Assembly: GCF_009697225.1 (NCBI RefSeq)
Contig: NZ_WIND01000016.1
Location: 1-64,000, forward strand
Origin: Halovulum marinum
GTDB taxonomy: Bacteria > Pseudomonadota > Alphaproteobacteria > Rhodobacterales > Rhodobacteraceae
DNA: 64,000 nucleotides
Direction: 5' to 3'
Each line of letters starts with the position of its first letter. Within the stretch, counting starts at the first letter, position 1. Both the position numbers and the translations under genes were made by a program. Below, in pieces: positions 46,789-56,490 of the stretch. The notes beneath the pieces were generated by a model, which was given only the letters and a program-made list of their open reading frames with translations, was not told the origin of the DNA and made no database searches.

Positions 46789-48789
46789 TCATTCCGCCGG
46801 TGTTGCTACTGGTCCGCTGCGCGAGGCCCGGCGCGGGGCACCGACGCGCAGGCGCCTGTCGGACAGCGAGAGGCCACCGCCGAGAACCAGCATCGCCGCG
46901 CCGATCCAGATGAAATTCACCAGTGGCTCGTAGAGGATGCGAAGCGTCCACGCGCCCTGGTCTGCAACTGTTTCAGAGGCGGGTTCGGCAAGCGACGCAT
47001 AGAGATCGCCCGCAAGCGTCGACCGTATCGCCGACTCGGTCGTGCTGCTCCGGGCGACAGGATACGAGCGCCTTTCGGGGTAGAGCGTTGTCACGCTGTC
47101 GCCATTCCGGCTGACCGCGAGGGTGCCCCGATCGGCAATGTAATTGGGACCCCGCACTGTTTCGACACCGTCGAAGCGGACGTCGAAGCCCGCGATCTCG
47201 ATGACGGAGCCCGGCTGAACGAAGACGATCTCTTCCGATTTCCAGGCGGTCGAGCCGATGAAGCCAAGCATCGCAACCGCCAGTCCGGTGTGCGCCAGCG
47301 TCATGCCGTGGGCGGCACGCGGCAGGTTCCGCGCGCGGCGCATCGCTTCGGCCGTCGGCACGTCGAAGAGCCTGATCCGAACGGCCCACTCGCGCAGCGT
47401 GGCGATGAGCAGCCATACCGCGATCGCGACCGACAGGTAGGCAAGGACGGGCCCGCCCCGCGCGAGATACCAGGTTGCAAGTCCGGCAAGTCCCGCCAGT
47501 ACCGCGACGAACCAAAGCCGTTGAAGGACCCCCTTCAGGTCGGCGCGCTTCCACGACAGGAACGGGCCGATGGCCATCGCCACGACCAGCGGCAACATGA
47601 TCGGGATGAACGTGGCGTTGAAGTAGGGCGGTCCGACGGACACCTTGTCGCCAGTCAGCGCCTCCATGAACAGGGGATAGAGGGTTCCGAACAATACGGT
47701 TCCGGTCGCCGTCGCCAGAAGCAGGTTGTTGATCAGCAATCCGGCCTCGCGGCTGACGGGCGCGAAGAGGCCGCCGCCTTCCATCGACGGGGCGCGCCAG
47801 GCATAGAGAGTGAGCGAGCCTCCGATCGTCACTCCGAGCAGTCCGAGGATGTAGAGACCACGTTCCGGATCGACGGCGAAGGCATGAACGGATGTCAGCA
47901 GGCCGGACCGCACGATGAACGTGCCCAGAAGGGAAAGCGAGAAGGTCAGGATCGCGAGGAGTATGGTCCAGCTCTTGAAGGCGTCGCGCTTTTCGGTGAC
48001 GATCGCCGAGTGCAGAAGCGCGGTGCCGAGAAGCCAGGGCATGAAGCTCACGTTCTCGACCGGATCCCAGAACCACCAGCCGCCCCAGCCCAGTTCATAG
48101 TAGGCCCACCACGACCCGAGCGCGATCCCGGCCGTCAGGGACATCCACGCAGCCAGCGTCCACGGGCGCACCCACCGTGCCCAGGCGGCGTCGACCCGCC
48201 CCTCGATCAGCGCGGCCACGGCAAAGGAAAACACGATCGAGAAGCCGACGTAGCCGAAATACAGAAGCGGCGGGTGCATCGCCAGACCGACATCCTGCAG
48301 AAGCGGGTTCAGGTCGTTGCCGTCCAATGGCGGCGGAAACACGCGTTCGAACGGGTTCGACGTCAGCAACAGGAACGACAGGAAGCCGGTGCTGATCCAG
48401 GCCTGAACCGACAGTGTCCGCGCCTTGAGCGCATCCGGGATGTTTGACCCGAAAAGCGCCACGCCCGCGCCGAAGGCCGCCAGGATCAGCACCCAGAGCA
48501 GAAGCGACCCCTCGTGGCTGCCCCAGGTGCCCGCGATCTTGAACAGCATCGGCTTGAGCGAATTCGAGTTCTCGACAACGTTTGCGACGGTGAAATCGCT
48601 GACCACGAAGGCCTGCATCAGCGCCGCGAAGGCGATGCCTATGAAAACCAGTTGCGCGATGGACGAACTTCGCGCGCTGCGCATCCACAGCGCATTGCCA
48701 CGGGCCGCACCGAGCATGGGAAGTACGCTTTGTACCAGTGCGGTGGCCAGCGCGAGGGCGAGGGCGAATTGTCCGATTTCGGGTATCAT
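46789..48789 (-). CDS. ccmF: Cytochrome c-type biogenesis protein CcmF
   Basis: This 666-residue inner-membrane haem lyase subunit has about 14-15 helices. The tryptophan-rich WWD-type motif GWGGWWFWDPVENVSFMPWL lies at about 230-250 and the periplasmic C-terminal domain at about 500-620. It transfers haem from holo-CcmE to the apocytochrome with CcmH and CcmI. The partners ccmABCDE are not in this window, so this is an incomplete or second ccm set. ATG 48789 lies 113 bp after the SHOCT gene, with a CCTTCCC-GGGC-GGGAAGG hairpin (48833-48850) between them. Confidence 0.93.
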   Translation of the reverse strand: MIPEIGQFALALALATALVQSVLPMLGAARGNALWMRSARSSSIAQLVFIGIAFAALMQAFVVSDFTVANVVENSNSLKPMLFKIAGTWGSHEGSLLLWVLILAAFGAGVALFGSNIPDALKARTLSVQAWISTGFLSFLLLTSNPFERVFPPPLDGNDLNPLLQDVGLAMHPPLLYFGYVGFSIVFSFAVAALIEGRVDAAWARWVRPWTLAAWMSLTAGIALGSWWAYYELGWGGWWFWDPVENVSFMPWLLGTALLHSAIVTEKRDAFKSWTILLAILTFSLSLLGTFIVRSGLLTSVHAFAVDPERGLYILGLLGVTIGGSLTLYAWRAPSMEGGGLFAPVSREAGLLINNLLLATATGTVLFGTLYPLFMEALTGDKVSVGPPYFNATFIPIMLPLVVAMAIGPFLSWKRADLKGVLQRLWFVAVLAGLAGLATWYLARGGPVLAYLSVAIAVWLLIATLREWAVRIRLFDVPTAEAMRRARNLPRAAHGMTLAHTGLAVAMLGFIGSTAWKSEEIVFVQPGSVIEIAGFDVRFDGVETVRGPNYIADRGTLAVSRNGDSVTTLYPERRSYPVARSSTTESAIRSTLAGDLYASLAEPASETVADQGAWTLRILYEPLVNFIWIGAAMLVLGGGLSLSDRRLRVGAPRRASRSGPVATPAE

Positions 48790-48902
48790 CGCGATTTCCT
48801 GGTCATTCGAAGGTCATCCCGGGCGGGTGCAGCCTTCCCGGGCGGGAAGGTCAACAGTTTATGGCTCACAATTCGGTGGGAAACATACCGACTGGCTCGC
48901 CG

Positions 48903-49223
48903 TCACAATCCGAGTTTCGCCTTGCGGCGCTCGTACTCCTCGTCGTCGATTTCACCCTTGGCATAGCGTTCGCGCAGGATCTCGGCCGCGTCCGATTTGC
49001 TGCCTGGGCCGGATCCGGAGGAAAAGCCGCGGACGGCGAACACGATCAGGGCGATGATCGCCCCCCAGAACAACAGCATCATCAGGCCGCCAAACATGCC
49101 GAAGCCACCTCCCCACATCATGTGACCGAAACCGTCGCCCCAACCATCCGCCGAATCGGCAAACGCCGCTCCGGCCGACGATCCAAGGGCTGACAGGGCC
49201 ATGAGGGATATCCCTTTTGTCAT
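48903..49223 (-). CDS. Membrane-associated SHOCT-domain protein
   Basis: A 106-residue protein with three parts: a signal-like N-terminus (SLMALSALGSSAGAAFADSA), a Gly/Met/Trp-rich membrane segment (GWGDGFGHMMWGGGFGMFGG, then LLFWGAIIALIVFAV), and a SHOCT helix pair at the end (AAEILRERYAKGEIDDEEYE). SHOCT is a short oligomerisation motif. ATG 49223 overlaps the kinase stop as ATGA. Proteins of this layout often sit beside copper-handling genes; the Met/His content (GFGHMMWGGG) would suit metal contact, by inference. Confidence 0.82.
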   Translation of the reverse strand: MTKGISLMALSALGSSAGAAFADSADGWGDGFGHMMWGGGFGMFGGLMMLLFWGAIIALIVFAVRGFSSGSGPGSKSDAAEILRERYAKGEIDDEEYERRKAKLGL

Positions 49224-50628
49224 CGCATGTTCCTTTCTTCCTGTTCGCGCGCTGTTTCCAGCGGCAGTGTGACGGTCACGAGAAGACCGCCTTCGGTGCG
49301 GTTCGACAGCGCCACGTCGCCGCCATGAGCCCGCACGATCGTTCGCGCGGTCGACAGACCAAGGCCGGTGCCGCCGGTTTCGCGCGAGCGGGATTTCTCC
49401 AGACGGAAAAACGGCTCGAATACCTGCTCGAGTTCGGTTTCGGGGATGCCGGGGCCCCGGTCCGCAACGTGTATCTCGACGTGTTCGGTGTCGTGCCGGT
49501 ACGTGACCTCGGCACCTCCGCCGTAGCGCTGCGCGTTCTCGATGATGTTGCGCAGGGCGCGCCGCACCGATTTCGGGCGCAGCCGCACCCACAGGCTGTC
49601 GGCCGCATCCAGGGTAAAGCCGTCGATCATGTCGGCCTGCAACTGCTTCAGGTAGGCGCCCAGTTCCACGTTCTCGTAGGCTTCGGTACTGGCCATGCCG
49701 CTTGCGAACGCCAGCGTTGCATCGACCATTTCCTGCATTTCCTCGACCGAAGCGACGAGGCTTTCGCGTGTTTCGTCTTCGTCCACCATCTCGGCGCGCA
49801 CCCGCATGGCGGTCAGCGGAGAGCGCAGATCATGGCCCAAAGCCGCAAGCAGCCGCGTTCGGTCCGCGACAAAGCGGGTCAGCCTTGCCTGCATCCGGTT
49901 GAATGCCTGCGTCAGACCGCGCACCTCGCTGGGGCCTATCAGCGGCAGGGGATCGACGGCTTCCCCGCGTCCCAACCGGTCGGCTGCGTGCGCAATGCGC
50001 AACAGCGGTCCGGTCAGGCGGGTCAGAAGAAACCAGCAGGCCGAGACCAGAATGATCATCGCCGTGATCCCGAAACTGACGATTGACGCCCAGGGCCATT
50101 GCAACGGCGGCCGTTCGAACCGTGTTCCGACATTCAGCCATTGCCCGCCCGTCAGGGCGATCGACAACTGCATCTCGATCGCGGAAAGCTCGCCCCGCAT
50201 CATCGCCAGATGCATTTTGGCCATTTCCGACGCGAGGTGCGGCATCGGCATGATGCCGCGCTCGACCTCATGCAGTTCCACGCGGATTTCCCGCGCTTGC
50301 GCACCGCCGAGAAGTCCGCGAACGCGCGCCTCGACGGCTCCGCCGTCGGCATGGCTCGAATGATCGACGGCGGGAGTGTCCGACAACTCGAAGCGCACCA
50401 ACGGAGAGTTCGCGGCTCTCAGGATCGCCTGCTGCAAGGATTCCGGCGCCTCCTCGAGCAACAGTGCGACGTTCGCGGCCCGGCCGGCCGCCTCGAAGCC
50501 CAGCGCGGCGCGCACCGCAAGGCCACGCTCGTCGACGAACAGCCACAGGCTGATCGTCTGCGCCACCGCCAGCGCCGCGATGATCAGCAGGACCAGCTGG
50601 CCGCGAAGACTGTCGATGGCGCGCGGCA

Positions 50629-50629
<1 letters not shown>
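49220..50629 (-). CDS. Sensor histidine kinase with Met/His-rich periplasmic loop
   Basis: This 469-residue kinase has TM1 at about 10-32, a periplasmic loop to about 180, TM2 at about 181-203, HAMP at 204-256, the H-box AALGHDLRSPLTA (H266), N-box IIENAQRYG (N365), and G-boxes DRGPGIP and GGTGLGLS. The loop holds a dense cluster of possible Cu/Ag ligands at 127-153 (M127, M129, H131, M136, M139, H140, M143, M144, M153). ATG 50629 overlaps the regulator's stop by one base (TGATG). It phosphorylates the OmpR-type regulator. The metal-sensing role is inference. Confidence 0.9.
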
Positions 50630-51351
<722 letters not shown>

Positions 51352-51394
51352 GCCCCTTCCTTTACCCGAACGCCGCGTGCCTTCCCGAACAGAA

Positions 51395-51474
51395 TTGTCA
51401 CGAGATGTAACGGGCACCGCAATTGTGACGCGCCGATACAAAACGCCGGGGTGCCTGGCATACCCTCGTGACAA
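51395..51474. promoter_or_regulatory. Repeated TTGT(C/G)AC sites between regulator and EF-hand genes
   Basis: TTGTCACGAG (51395-51404) is repeated as its exact complement CTCGTGACAA (51465-51474), and TTGTGAC occurs at 51423-51429. Three like-spaced half sites in a divergent promoter region suggest binding of the OmpR-type regulator to both directions. Confidence 0.5.
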
Positions 51475-51522
51475 ACACCTGCCATATGTTCCCTGTCGCA
51501 ACACTGACAGGAGGTGACCCGA

Positions 51523-52119
51523 ATGAAACGCAACACCCTTTTCGCCGCAATGGCCCTGACCGCAACCGTCCTTGGCGGCGCCGCTCTCGCGGATGCCGAT
51601 CACGGAAACGGCGGAAAGCCCGGCGCCAAGCCCGGAGCGGGCATGATGCACGGCGGTGGCCCCGGCACGATGGGCATGATGGGGGGCATGGACGGCATGA
51701 TGGACATGATGCAGCGCATGCACGGCAACATGATGGGCGGCGGCATGATGGCTGGCATGGGTCCCATGGGCGGCGGCATGATGCAGATGTTCGACGCCGA
51801 CGGCGACGGCACGGTCACGCCCGAAGAGATGCGTTCGCAGTTGCAGGCCAGGCTCGCCGAATACGACAGCGACGGTGACGGGTCCCTCTCGATTGCCGAG
51901 TTCGAGACCCTGCACAGCGCCATGATCCGCGAGATGATGGTGGATCGCTTCCAGCACCTCGATGCCGACGGCGACGGCGCGGTGACGGCGGAAGAGATGA
52001 CGGCACCCGCCGACATGATGGAGCGGATGCAGGGGATGCGGTCGAACATGGCGCAGTCGCCCGGTCAGCCCGGCAATGGCCAGGGCATGGGCGACGGACC
52101 CATGATGAACGACAATTGA
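51523..52119 (+). CDS. Exported Met/Gly-rich EF-hand protein
   Basis: This 198-residue protein has a signal peptide (MKRNTLFAAMALTATVLGGA) and then a low-complexity segment with about 20 methionines in 48 residues (MMDMMQRMHGNMMGGGMM). Three EF-hand loops follow: DADGDGTVTPEE, DSDGDGSLSIAEF and DADGDGAVTAEEM. The EF hands should bind calcium; the Met-rich part resembles Cu(I)/Ag(I)-binding periplasmic proteins. ATG 51523 has GGAGGTGA upstream. It is divergent from the two-component genes, whose sensor is also Met-rich, so co-regulation is likely. Confidence 0.8.
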   Translation: MKRNTLFAAMALTATVLGGAALADADHGNGGKPGAKPGAGMMHGGGPGTMGMMGGMDGMMDMMQRMHGNMMGGGMMAGMGPMGGGMMQMFDADGDGTVTPEEMRSQLQARLAEYDSDGDGSLSIAEFETLHSAMIREMMVDRFQHLDADGDGAVTAEEMTAPADMMERMQGMRSNMAQSPGQPGNGQGMGDGPMMNDN

Positions 52120-52125
52120 GCGGAC

Positions 52126-52149
52126 CGGCGCCGGCTCAGGCCGGCGCCG
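52126..52149 (+). terminator. Strong hairpin after the EF-hand gene
   Basis: CGGCGCCGGC-TCAG-GCCGGCGCCG (52126-52149), perfect ten-base arms, starts seven bases after the stop at 52119. No T-run follows (CTTCCC). Confidence 0.6.
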
Positions 52150-52266
52150 CTTCCCGAAACGTCTGACTCGCGAAACACACGGACACGAACGCCAAACCGC
52201 ACTATGTATCGCCACGCCCAGACAGTGGCGGGCAACCACCGCAAACTCGAAACGGAGAAAACCGCA

Positions 52267-52653
52267 ATGGCCTATACCTATGATCGCGTTCTGAAAGATG
52301 TCGCCATTGACGACGCCGAACTGCTTGTTCGCGACGCGTTGGCGGAGAAGGGTTTCGGCGTGCTGACCGAGATAGACGTGAAGGCGACGATGAAAAAGAA
52401 GCTGGACGTCGAGATTCCGGCCTATCGCATCCTCGGCGCCTGCAACCCGCAAATGGCGTACAAGGCCATCGAGATCGAGCCGCGCATCGGCGCGATGCTG
52501 CCGTGCAACGTCATTCTGCGTCAGGTGGACCGAGATACCGAAATCAGCGTCATCGACCCCGTGGCGTCAATGCAGGCAGTGGAAAACGCCGACCTGCACG
52601 CGGTCGCCGGCCAGGTCCGCGACCTGCTCCGGGCGGCACTGGACGCGGTCTGA
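52267..52653 (+). CDS. DUF302 domain protein
   Basis: A 128-residue protein with the DUF302 pattern: VRDALAEKGFGVLTEIDVKA, then the segment PAYRILGACNPQMAYKAIEI with a conserved cysteine and PCNVILRQVDRDTEIS. No signal peptide. Structures of the family show a ligand- or haem-sized pocket and some members sit in metal or heat-shock gene clusters, but no activity is established. ATG 52267 has GGAGA nine bases upstream; 21 upstream codons lack similarity. Confidence 0.85.
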   Translation: MAYTYDRVLKDVAIDDAELLVRDALAEKGFGVLTEIDVKATMKKKLDVEIPAYRILGACNPQMAYKAIEIEPRIGAMLPCNVILRQVDRDTEISVIDPVASMQAVENADLHAVAGQVRDLLRAALDAV

Positions 52654-53036
52654 CCGAACGCGGCCGCTTGGTGCATTTGCGGGTGGCCGGCAATCACGAC
52701 GATGTGAAGCTTGGCGCCGCGACCTGGTGCGCGATCGATTTCCCGCTGGCCGAGAAGTGGGGCGGGCGGCTGGTGCGGTGCGGGATCATTGCCGGTGACC
52801 ATGATCACCTCGACTTTCGATGGTATGCCGGGCAAGGTCCGGGCAGTGCGCCATGCCCCACACCATCGCAGGCGCGGCCCTGGCGCATTTCTTGCGCAGG
52901 ATCATGCCGACTTGATCAGGCGATTACGGGACACTATTGGGGAATGTGGCTTTTCACGCCCAAATCGAAACGCCCAAACCGAAACACCGAAACACCGAAA
53001 CACCGGTATTTCTTCAATCCGGAGATGTCCGACGCC
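52654..53036. other. 383-bp gap with possible promoter and no recognised gene
   Basis: Short frames exist here but none resembles a protein I know. A possible promoter is TTGATC (52912-52917) and TATTGG (52935-52940) with 17-bp spacing, directed at the ferric-reductase-like gene. An 8-bp tandem repeat (52980-53003) lies in the predicted leader. Confidence 0.4.
52980..53003 (+). repeat. Three tandem copies of CGAAACAC
   Basis: The 8-bp unit CGAAACAC occurs three times without interruption (52980-52987, 52988-52995, 52996-53003), with a related CGAAACGC just upstream. It ends 33 bases before the start of the membrane reductase gene. Confidence 0.85.
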
Positions 53037-53726
53037 ATGAACGGGAAACCCACGCTCTTCAGACATGGACTCGTCCTCGGATTATCCGGTTTGGCCGGAT
53101 ATCTGCTGCTGGAATCCCGGGCTGAGTGGTCGGAAATGCATCGCTATAACCGCGCCTTGGGGGATCTTTCGCTACTGCTGATCGCCATGGCCATGGCGCT
53201 GGGTCCGCTGGCGCGACTTTCCACGGCCCGGTTCGTCCGGAAACTTCTGCCCTACCGTCGGGAACTTGGCATCTATGCCGTTCTTGCGGCGATCGTGCAC
53301 ACGATCATCATTCTGCTTGGCTGGGTCGAACTGGATTTCGCCCGGTTGTTCGGCTTCGAGTTTCACCCGCAGCTGCAACGCTACGTGATGGTGCAGCACG
53401 GGTTTGCACTTGCCAACATCCTCGGAATCGCGGCGCTGCTGTATGGCATCGTGCTGGCGGCCACATCGAACGATTTCAGCCAGAACCGCCTTGGTGCATC
53501 GGTCTGGAAGTACATCCAGCAGGGCACTTACGTCTTGTGGTGGCTGACCGTATTGCACACGGCCTACTTCCTGTTCTTTCACTTTCTCGACTTCCATCGC
53601 CAGACCCCCGAGCCGAATTGGGCGCAATGGCCGTTCATGGCCCTTGTCGGCGCCGTCCTGGCATTGCAACTGGCGGCAACGATCAGGACATGGCACGCCC
53701 AGCGGCACCGGCGGGCCGCGACGTGA
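53037..53726 (+). CDS. Ferric reductase-like transmembrane protein (YedZ/MsrQ-like fold)
   Basis: A 229-residue inner-membrane protein with about six helices and the histidine placement of Ferric_reduct haem b proteins: AVLAAIVHTIIILLGW (H in helix 3), MVQHGFALANILGIAALLYG, then YVLWWLTVLHTAYFLFFHFL. These can ligate two haems and move electrons across the membrane, for MsrP-type methionine-sulfoxide repair or metal reduction. No msrP is nearby. ATG 53037 is chosen because GGAG lies 12 bases upstream; ATG 53025, four codons earlier, abuts that site. Confidence 0.72.
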   Translation: MNGKPTLFRHGLVLGLSGLAGYLLLESRAEWSEMHRYNRALGDLSLLLIAMAMALGPLARLSTARFVRKLLPYRRELGIYAVLAAIVHTIIILLGWVELDFARLFGFEFHPQLQRYVMVQHGFALANILGIAALLYGIVLAATSNDFSQNRLGASVWKYIQQGTYVLWWLTVLHTAYFLFFHFLDFHRQTPEPNWAQWPFMALVGAVLALQLAATIRTWHAQRHRRAAT

Positions 53727-53849
53727 GACCGGCGAAACCGACGGGCAGCCGAAGCGCGGGTTCGGGGCGGGGTCGCCGCGCAGGCATCAGGCGCGCCTGC
53801 CCGCGGCAGCAGTGCCACGACAATCAGGCTGACTGGCAAGGCGGGTCCA

Positions 53850-55175
53850 ATGGACAACGGGGATAGAAGCAGCCTCTACCGCGAGGGCTCGATCACCCTG
53901 GGCGGGGCTGTCGCGATGGGAACCGGCGTGATGATCGGCGCGGGCATCTTCGCGCTGACCGGTCAGATCGCGCAGCTGGCCGGGCCGCTGTTCCCGCTCG
54001 CCTTCATCGCCGGCGCGATCGTCACCGGCTTCAGCGCCTACAGCTATATCCGGATGTCGAACCAGTGGCCGTCCTCGGGTGGCATCGCGATGATCCTGCA
54101 GAAATGCTACGGCCCCGGTGCCGTCGCCGCCGGGGCCGCCCTGCTGATGGCGCTCAGCATGGTGATCGCGGAAAGCCTCGTCGCCCGGACCTTCGCGACC
54201 TATGTCCTGCGCCCCTTCGAAATCGAGGGTGGTCCGCTGGTCCCGGTGCTCGCAGTGGGCGTCATCGTCTTCGCCTATGTGGTGAACATCTCCGGCAACC
54301 GGTCGGTGGGGGTGTTCTCGCTGATCATGGCGGCAATCAAGATCGGCGGCATCGGGCTGTTCGGCATTGCCGCGATATGGTCCAGCGGCTTCCGGTTCAC
54401 GGCTGCGTCCGACCCGGCACAGGCCTATGGGTTGACCGGGTTCATCGCCTCGATGGCGTTCGCGATCCTGGCCTTCAAGGGGTTCACCACCATCACCAAC
54501 AGCGGGTCCGAGATTACCGAGCCGAACCGCAACGTGGGCCGGGCGATCATGCTTTCGATCGGGATCTGCGTGGCCGTGTACCTGCTGGTGGCCTTCGGTG
54601 TCGGATCAAGCCTGACGATCGACCAGATCGTCGCGGCGCGCGACTATTCGCTGGCCGAAGCGGCGCAACCCGCGCTCGGACGGACCGGATTCCTTCTGAC
54701 CGTGATCCTTGCCGCGGTTGCCACGGCGTCGGGCGTGCTGGCCAGCGTGTTCGCGGTATCGCGGATGCTGGCGATGCTGACCGACATGAAGATGATCCCG
54801 CACAGCCATTTCGGAATGTCGGGCCCGATCCAGCGGCATACGCTGGTCTATACCGTTGTCATCGCTTCACTGCTCGCGGTGTTCTTCGATCTGGGTCGGA
54901 TCGCCTCGCTCGGCGCCTTCTTCTACCTTGTGATGGACATGGTCGTGCACTGGGGCGTCTTCCGCTTCCGGCGCAAGGAGATCGGGGCGTCGGGTCTGGT
55001 GCTGCTGACTGCCCTGATGCTCGACGCGGTGGTGCTGGCGGCCTTTACGGCGATGAAGCTCCAGAGCGATCCCATCATCGTGGTCTATGCAATCTCCGGG
55101 ATCGCGGCGGTCTTCGCTTTCGAGCGATCGTACCTGTCACGATGGCTGGCACCGCAGGTGGCTCATGAACACTGA
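53850..55175 (+). CDS. APC-superfamily amino acid permease
   Basis: This 441-residue inner-membrane transporter has 12 helices. Helix 1 carries the APC substrate-binding break GTGVMIGAGIFALTG, and helix 6 reads FAILAFKGFTTITNSGSEIT, where the charged loop EITEPNRNVGRAI is the conserved cytoplasmic signature. It is a secondary transporter for an amino acid or amine; the substrate is unknown. It begins 123 bp after the reductase gene on the same strand. A GAGGC...GCCTC hairpin at 55286-55303 may end the transcript. Confidence 0.85.
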   Translation: MDNGDRSSLYREGSITLGGAVAMGTGVMIGAGIFALTGQIAQLAGPLFPLAFIAGAIVTGFSAYSYIRMSNQWPSSGGIAMILQKCYGPGAVAAGAALLMALSMVIAESLVARTFATYVLRPFEIEGGPLVPVLAVGVIVFAYVVNISGNRSVGVFSLIMAAIKIGGIGLFGIAAIWSSGFRFTAASDPAQAYGLTGFIASMAFAILAFKGFTTITNSGSEITEPNRNVGRAIMLSIGICVAVYLLVAFGVGSSLTIDQIVAARDYSLAEAAQPALGRTGFLLTVILAAVATASGVLASVFAVSRMLAMLTDMKMIPHSHFGMSGPIQRHTLVYTVVIASLLAVFFDLGRIASLGAFFYLVMDMVVHWGVFRFRRKEIGASGLVLLTALMLDAVVLAAFTAMKLQSDPIIVVYAISGIAAVFAFERSYLSRWLAPQVAHEH

Positions 55176-55231
55176 GGCCGTCGTGAGCAGGTCGGGATAC
55201 CACCGACGGTTCGTCGTAACGGAAATTTTTA

Positions 55232-55262
55232 TTGAACCTCAAGTACCTTTAGGCGTTAGGAC
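55232..55262 (+). promoter_or_regulatory. MerR-type promoter candidate upstream of the L,D-transpeptidase gene
   Basis: TTGAAC (55232-55237) and TAGGAC (55257-55262) are 19 bp apart, the overlong spacing used by MerR-family activators. The spacer begins CTCAAGTACCTTTAGG, an imperfect dyad related to the SoxR-type ACCTCAAGT half site. The start codon of the transpeptidase is 119 bp away. Confidence 0.45.
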
Positions 55263-55380
55263 CATAGACAAAGCGCGGCACTCCTGAGGCAACTTGCCGC
55301 CTCTTTGCTTTCGGGCGAACAGCAATACGTTCGGGATATGGCTCGGCCCGACGACCAGTTTGTGAAAGGGATCAGGAAAG

Positions 55381-56043
55381 ATGCTGACAAGACGTCATTT
55401 CATCCAGACGACCACAGCGCTGTTTTCGGCGTCAATCTCCAGCCCGCTCCTGGCCAGCACCTGGCCGACCGAGGCGCAAAAGATGGCCTGGGACGCTCGG
55501 GTCACACCGCCTGGCTACGACCCGGCGACATCGAACCCGTGGGGCCTGCACCACCGCTTTCTGCCCCAGCGGGTTGTCGCGAAAGCCGGGCTCGTACCCG
55601 GTGACATCCATGTCGATGCCGTGGCGCGGTATCTCTACCATATCGAAGAAGGTGGCACGGCGATGCGTTATGGCGTGGCGATCGCGCGCGGCAACCTCTA
55701 CGAACCAGGCACTTATACGATTCGCCGCAAGGTCGAATGGCCGCATTGGACGCCGACGCAGAACATGATCCAGCGCGATCCGGAATATGCGCAGTACGCC
55801 GATGGGATGGAACCCGGGCCGACAAACGCGCTCGGGTCGCGAGCCCTCTATCTCTATGTCGGCAACCGCGACACCTATCTGCGGATTCACGGCACACCGT
55901 ATCCGAGAAGCATCGGCGGCCGTGCGAGTTCCGGCTGCGTCCGAATGGTCATGGCACACATCAACGATCTCTACCCCAGGGTCGAGATGGGATCGACGGC
56001 GGTCCTGTATTCGGCTGAGGACAGCGTCACCCCGCACAGCTGA
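55381..56043 (+). CDS. L,D-transpeptidase (YkuD family), Tat-type signal
   Basis: A 220-residue exported enzyme that crosslinks peptidoglycan or attaches proteins through a cysteine thioester. The catalytic motif RIHGTPYPRSIGG plus RASSGCVRM gives H170 and C186. The N-terminus MLTRRHFIQTTTALFSASIS has a twin-arginine motif, suggesting Tat export. The fold's beta-sandwich lies at about 75-215. It may respond to the MerR-type promoter upstream. It converges with a small lipoprotein gene. Confidence 0.88.
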   Translation: MLTRRHFIQTTTALFSASISSPLLASTWPTEAQKMAWDARVTPPGYDPATSNPWGLHHRFLPQRVVAKAGLVPGDIHVDAVARYLYHIEEGGTAMRYGVAIARGNLYEPGTYTIRRKVEWPHWTPTQNMIQRDPEYAQYADGMEPGPTNALGSRALYLYVGNRDTYLRIHGTPYPRSIGGRASSGCVRMVMAHINDLYPRVEMGSTAVLYSAEDSVTPHS

Positions 56044-56086
56044 CCGGAATGGCAGCGGCAACCCATCCGAGGCATGCAGGGCCCGT

Positions 56087-56359
56087 TCAGGCCCCGCGCG
56101 CAGTGCAGATGGGGCTGCCGCCCACCGCGCGCAGCGGCACCAAAGTCGTTTCCACCGGGCCGCTGTGCTCGTACCAGTAGCAGCCGTCCTGGGGAAGAAG
56201 CCGGGCCGTGGTGAGATCCTGGCCGGGTGCAGCAAGGGCGGCGACGGCCTCGGAAACATTTCCGACCCTGGTCTGATCGGCGCTGTCGTCGGGCGCAGGC
56301 ACCGTGCAGCCAGCAAGTGCCAGCATTGCAGCAAGGATCGGCGTGTGTCGTTTCTGCAT
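56087..56359 (-). CDS. Small lipoprotein of unknown function
   Basis: A 90-residue protein with a signal peptide and lipobox (ILAAMLALAGC), so it is lipid-anchored in the envelope. The mature part (CTVPAPDDSADQTRVG, then DGCYWYEHSGPVETTLV) has two further cysteines, DGC and SPIC, that could form a disulfide. I do not recognise a family. ATG 56359 has GAGGGTAG upstream. It is transcribed against the transpeptidase and divergent from the P-type ATPase. Confidence 0.72.
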   Translation of the reverse strand: MQKRHTPILAAMLALAGCTVPAPDDSADQTRVGNVSEAVAALAAPGQDLTTARLLPQDGCYWYEHSGPVETTLVPLRAVGGSPICTARGA

Positions 56360-56490
56360 GTCTACCCTCATTCGTTCTGAATCGCGTTGTCGCGACAAGC
56401 GCGGCTTTTATCGCATCGCCAAAAAAATGACGACAGGTTGCCAAAAGCCGCAGGCCGGATTTCCCGCTGGCGAGAACCCAGAATTAGCCC

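Noticed and set aside
44589-48789. Complete ccm operon
   Set aside because: Only ccmF, ccmG, ccmH and ccmI are present; ccmA, B, C, D and E are not found in the window.
52521-52835. Minus-strand open frame of about 104 codons across the DUF302 3' end
   Set aside because: It overlaps the coding DUF302 gene, and its sequence shows no recognisable domain.
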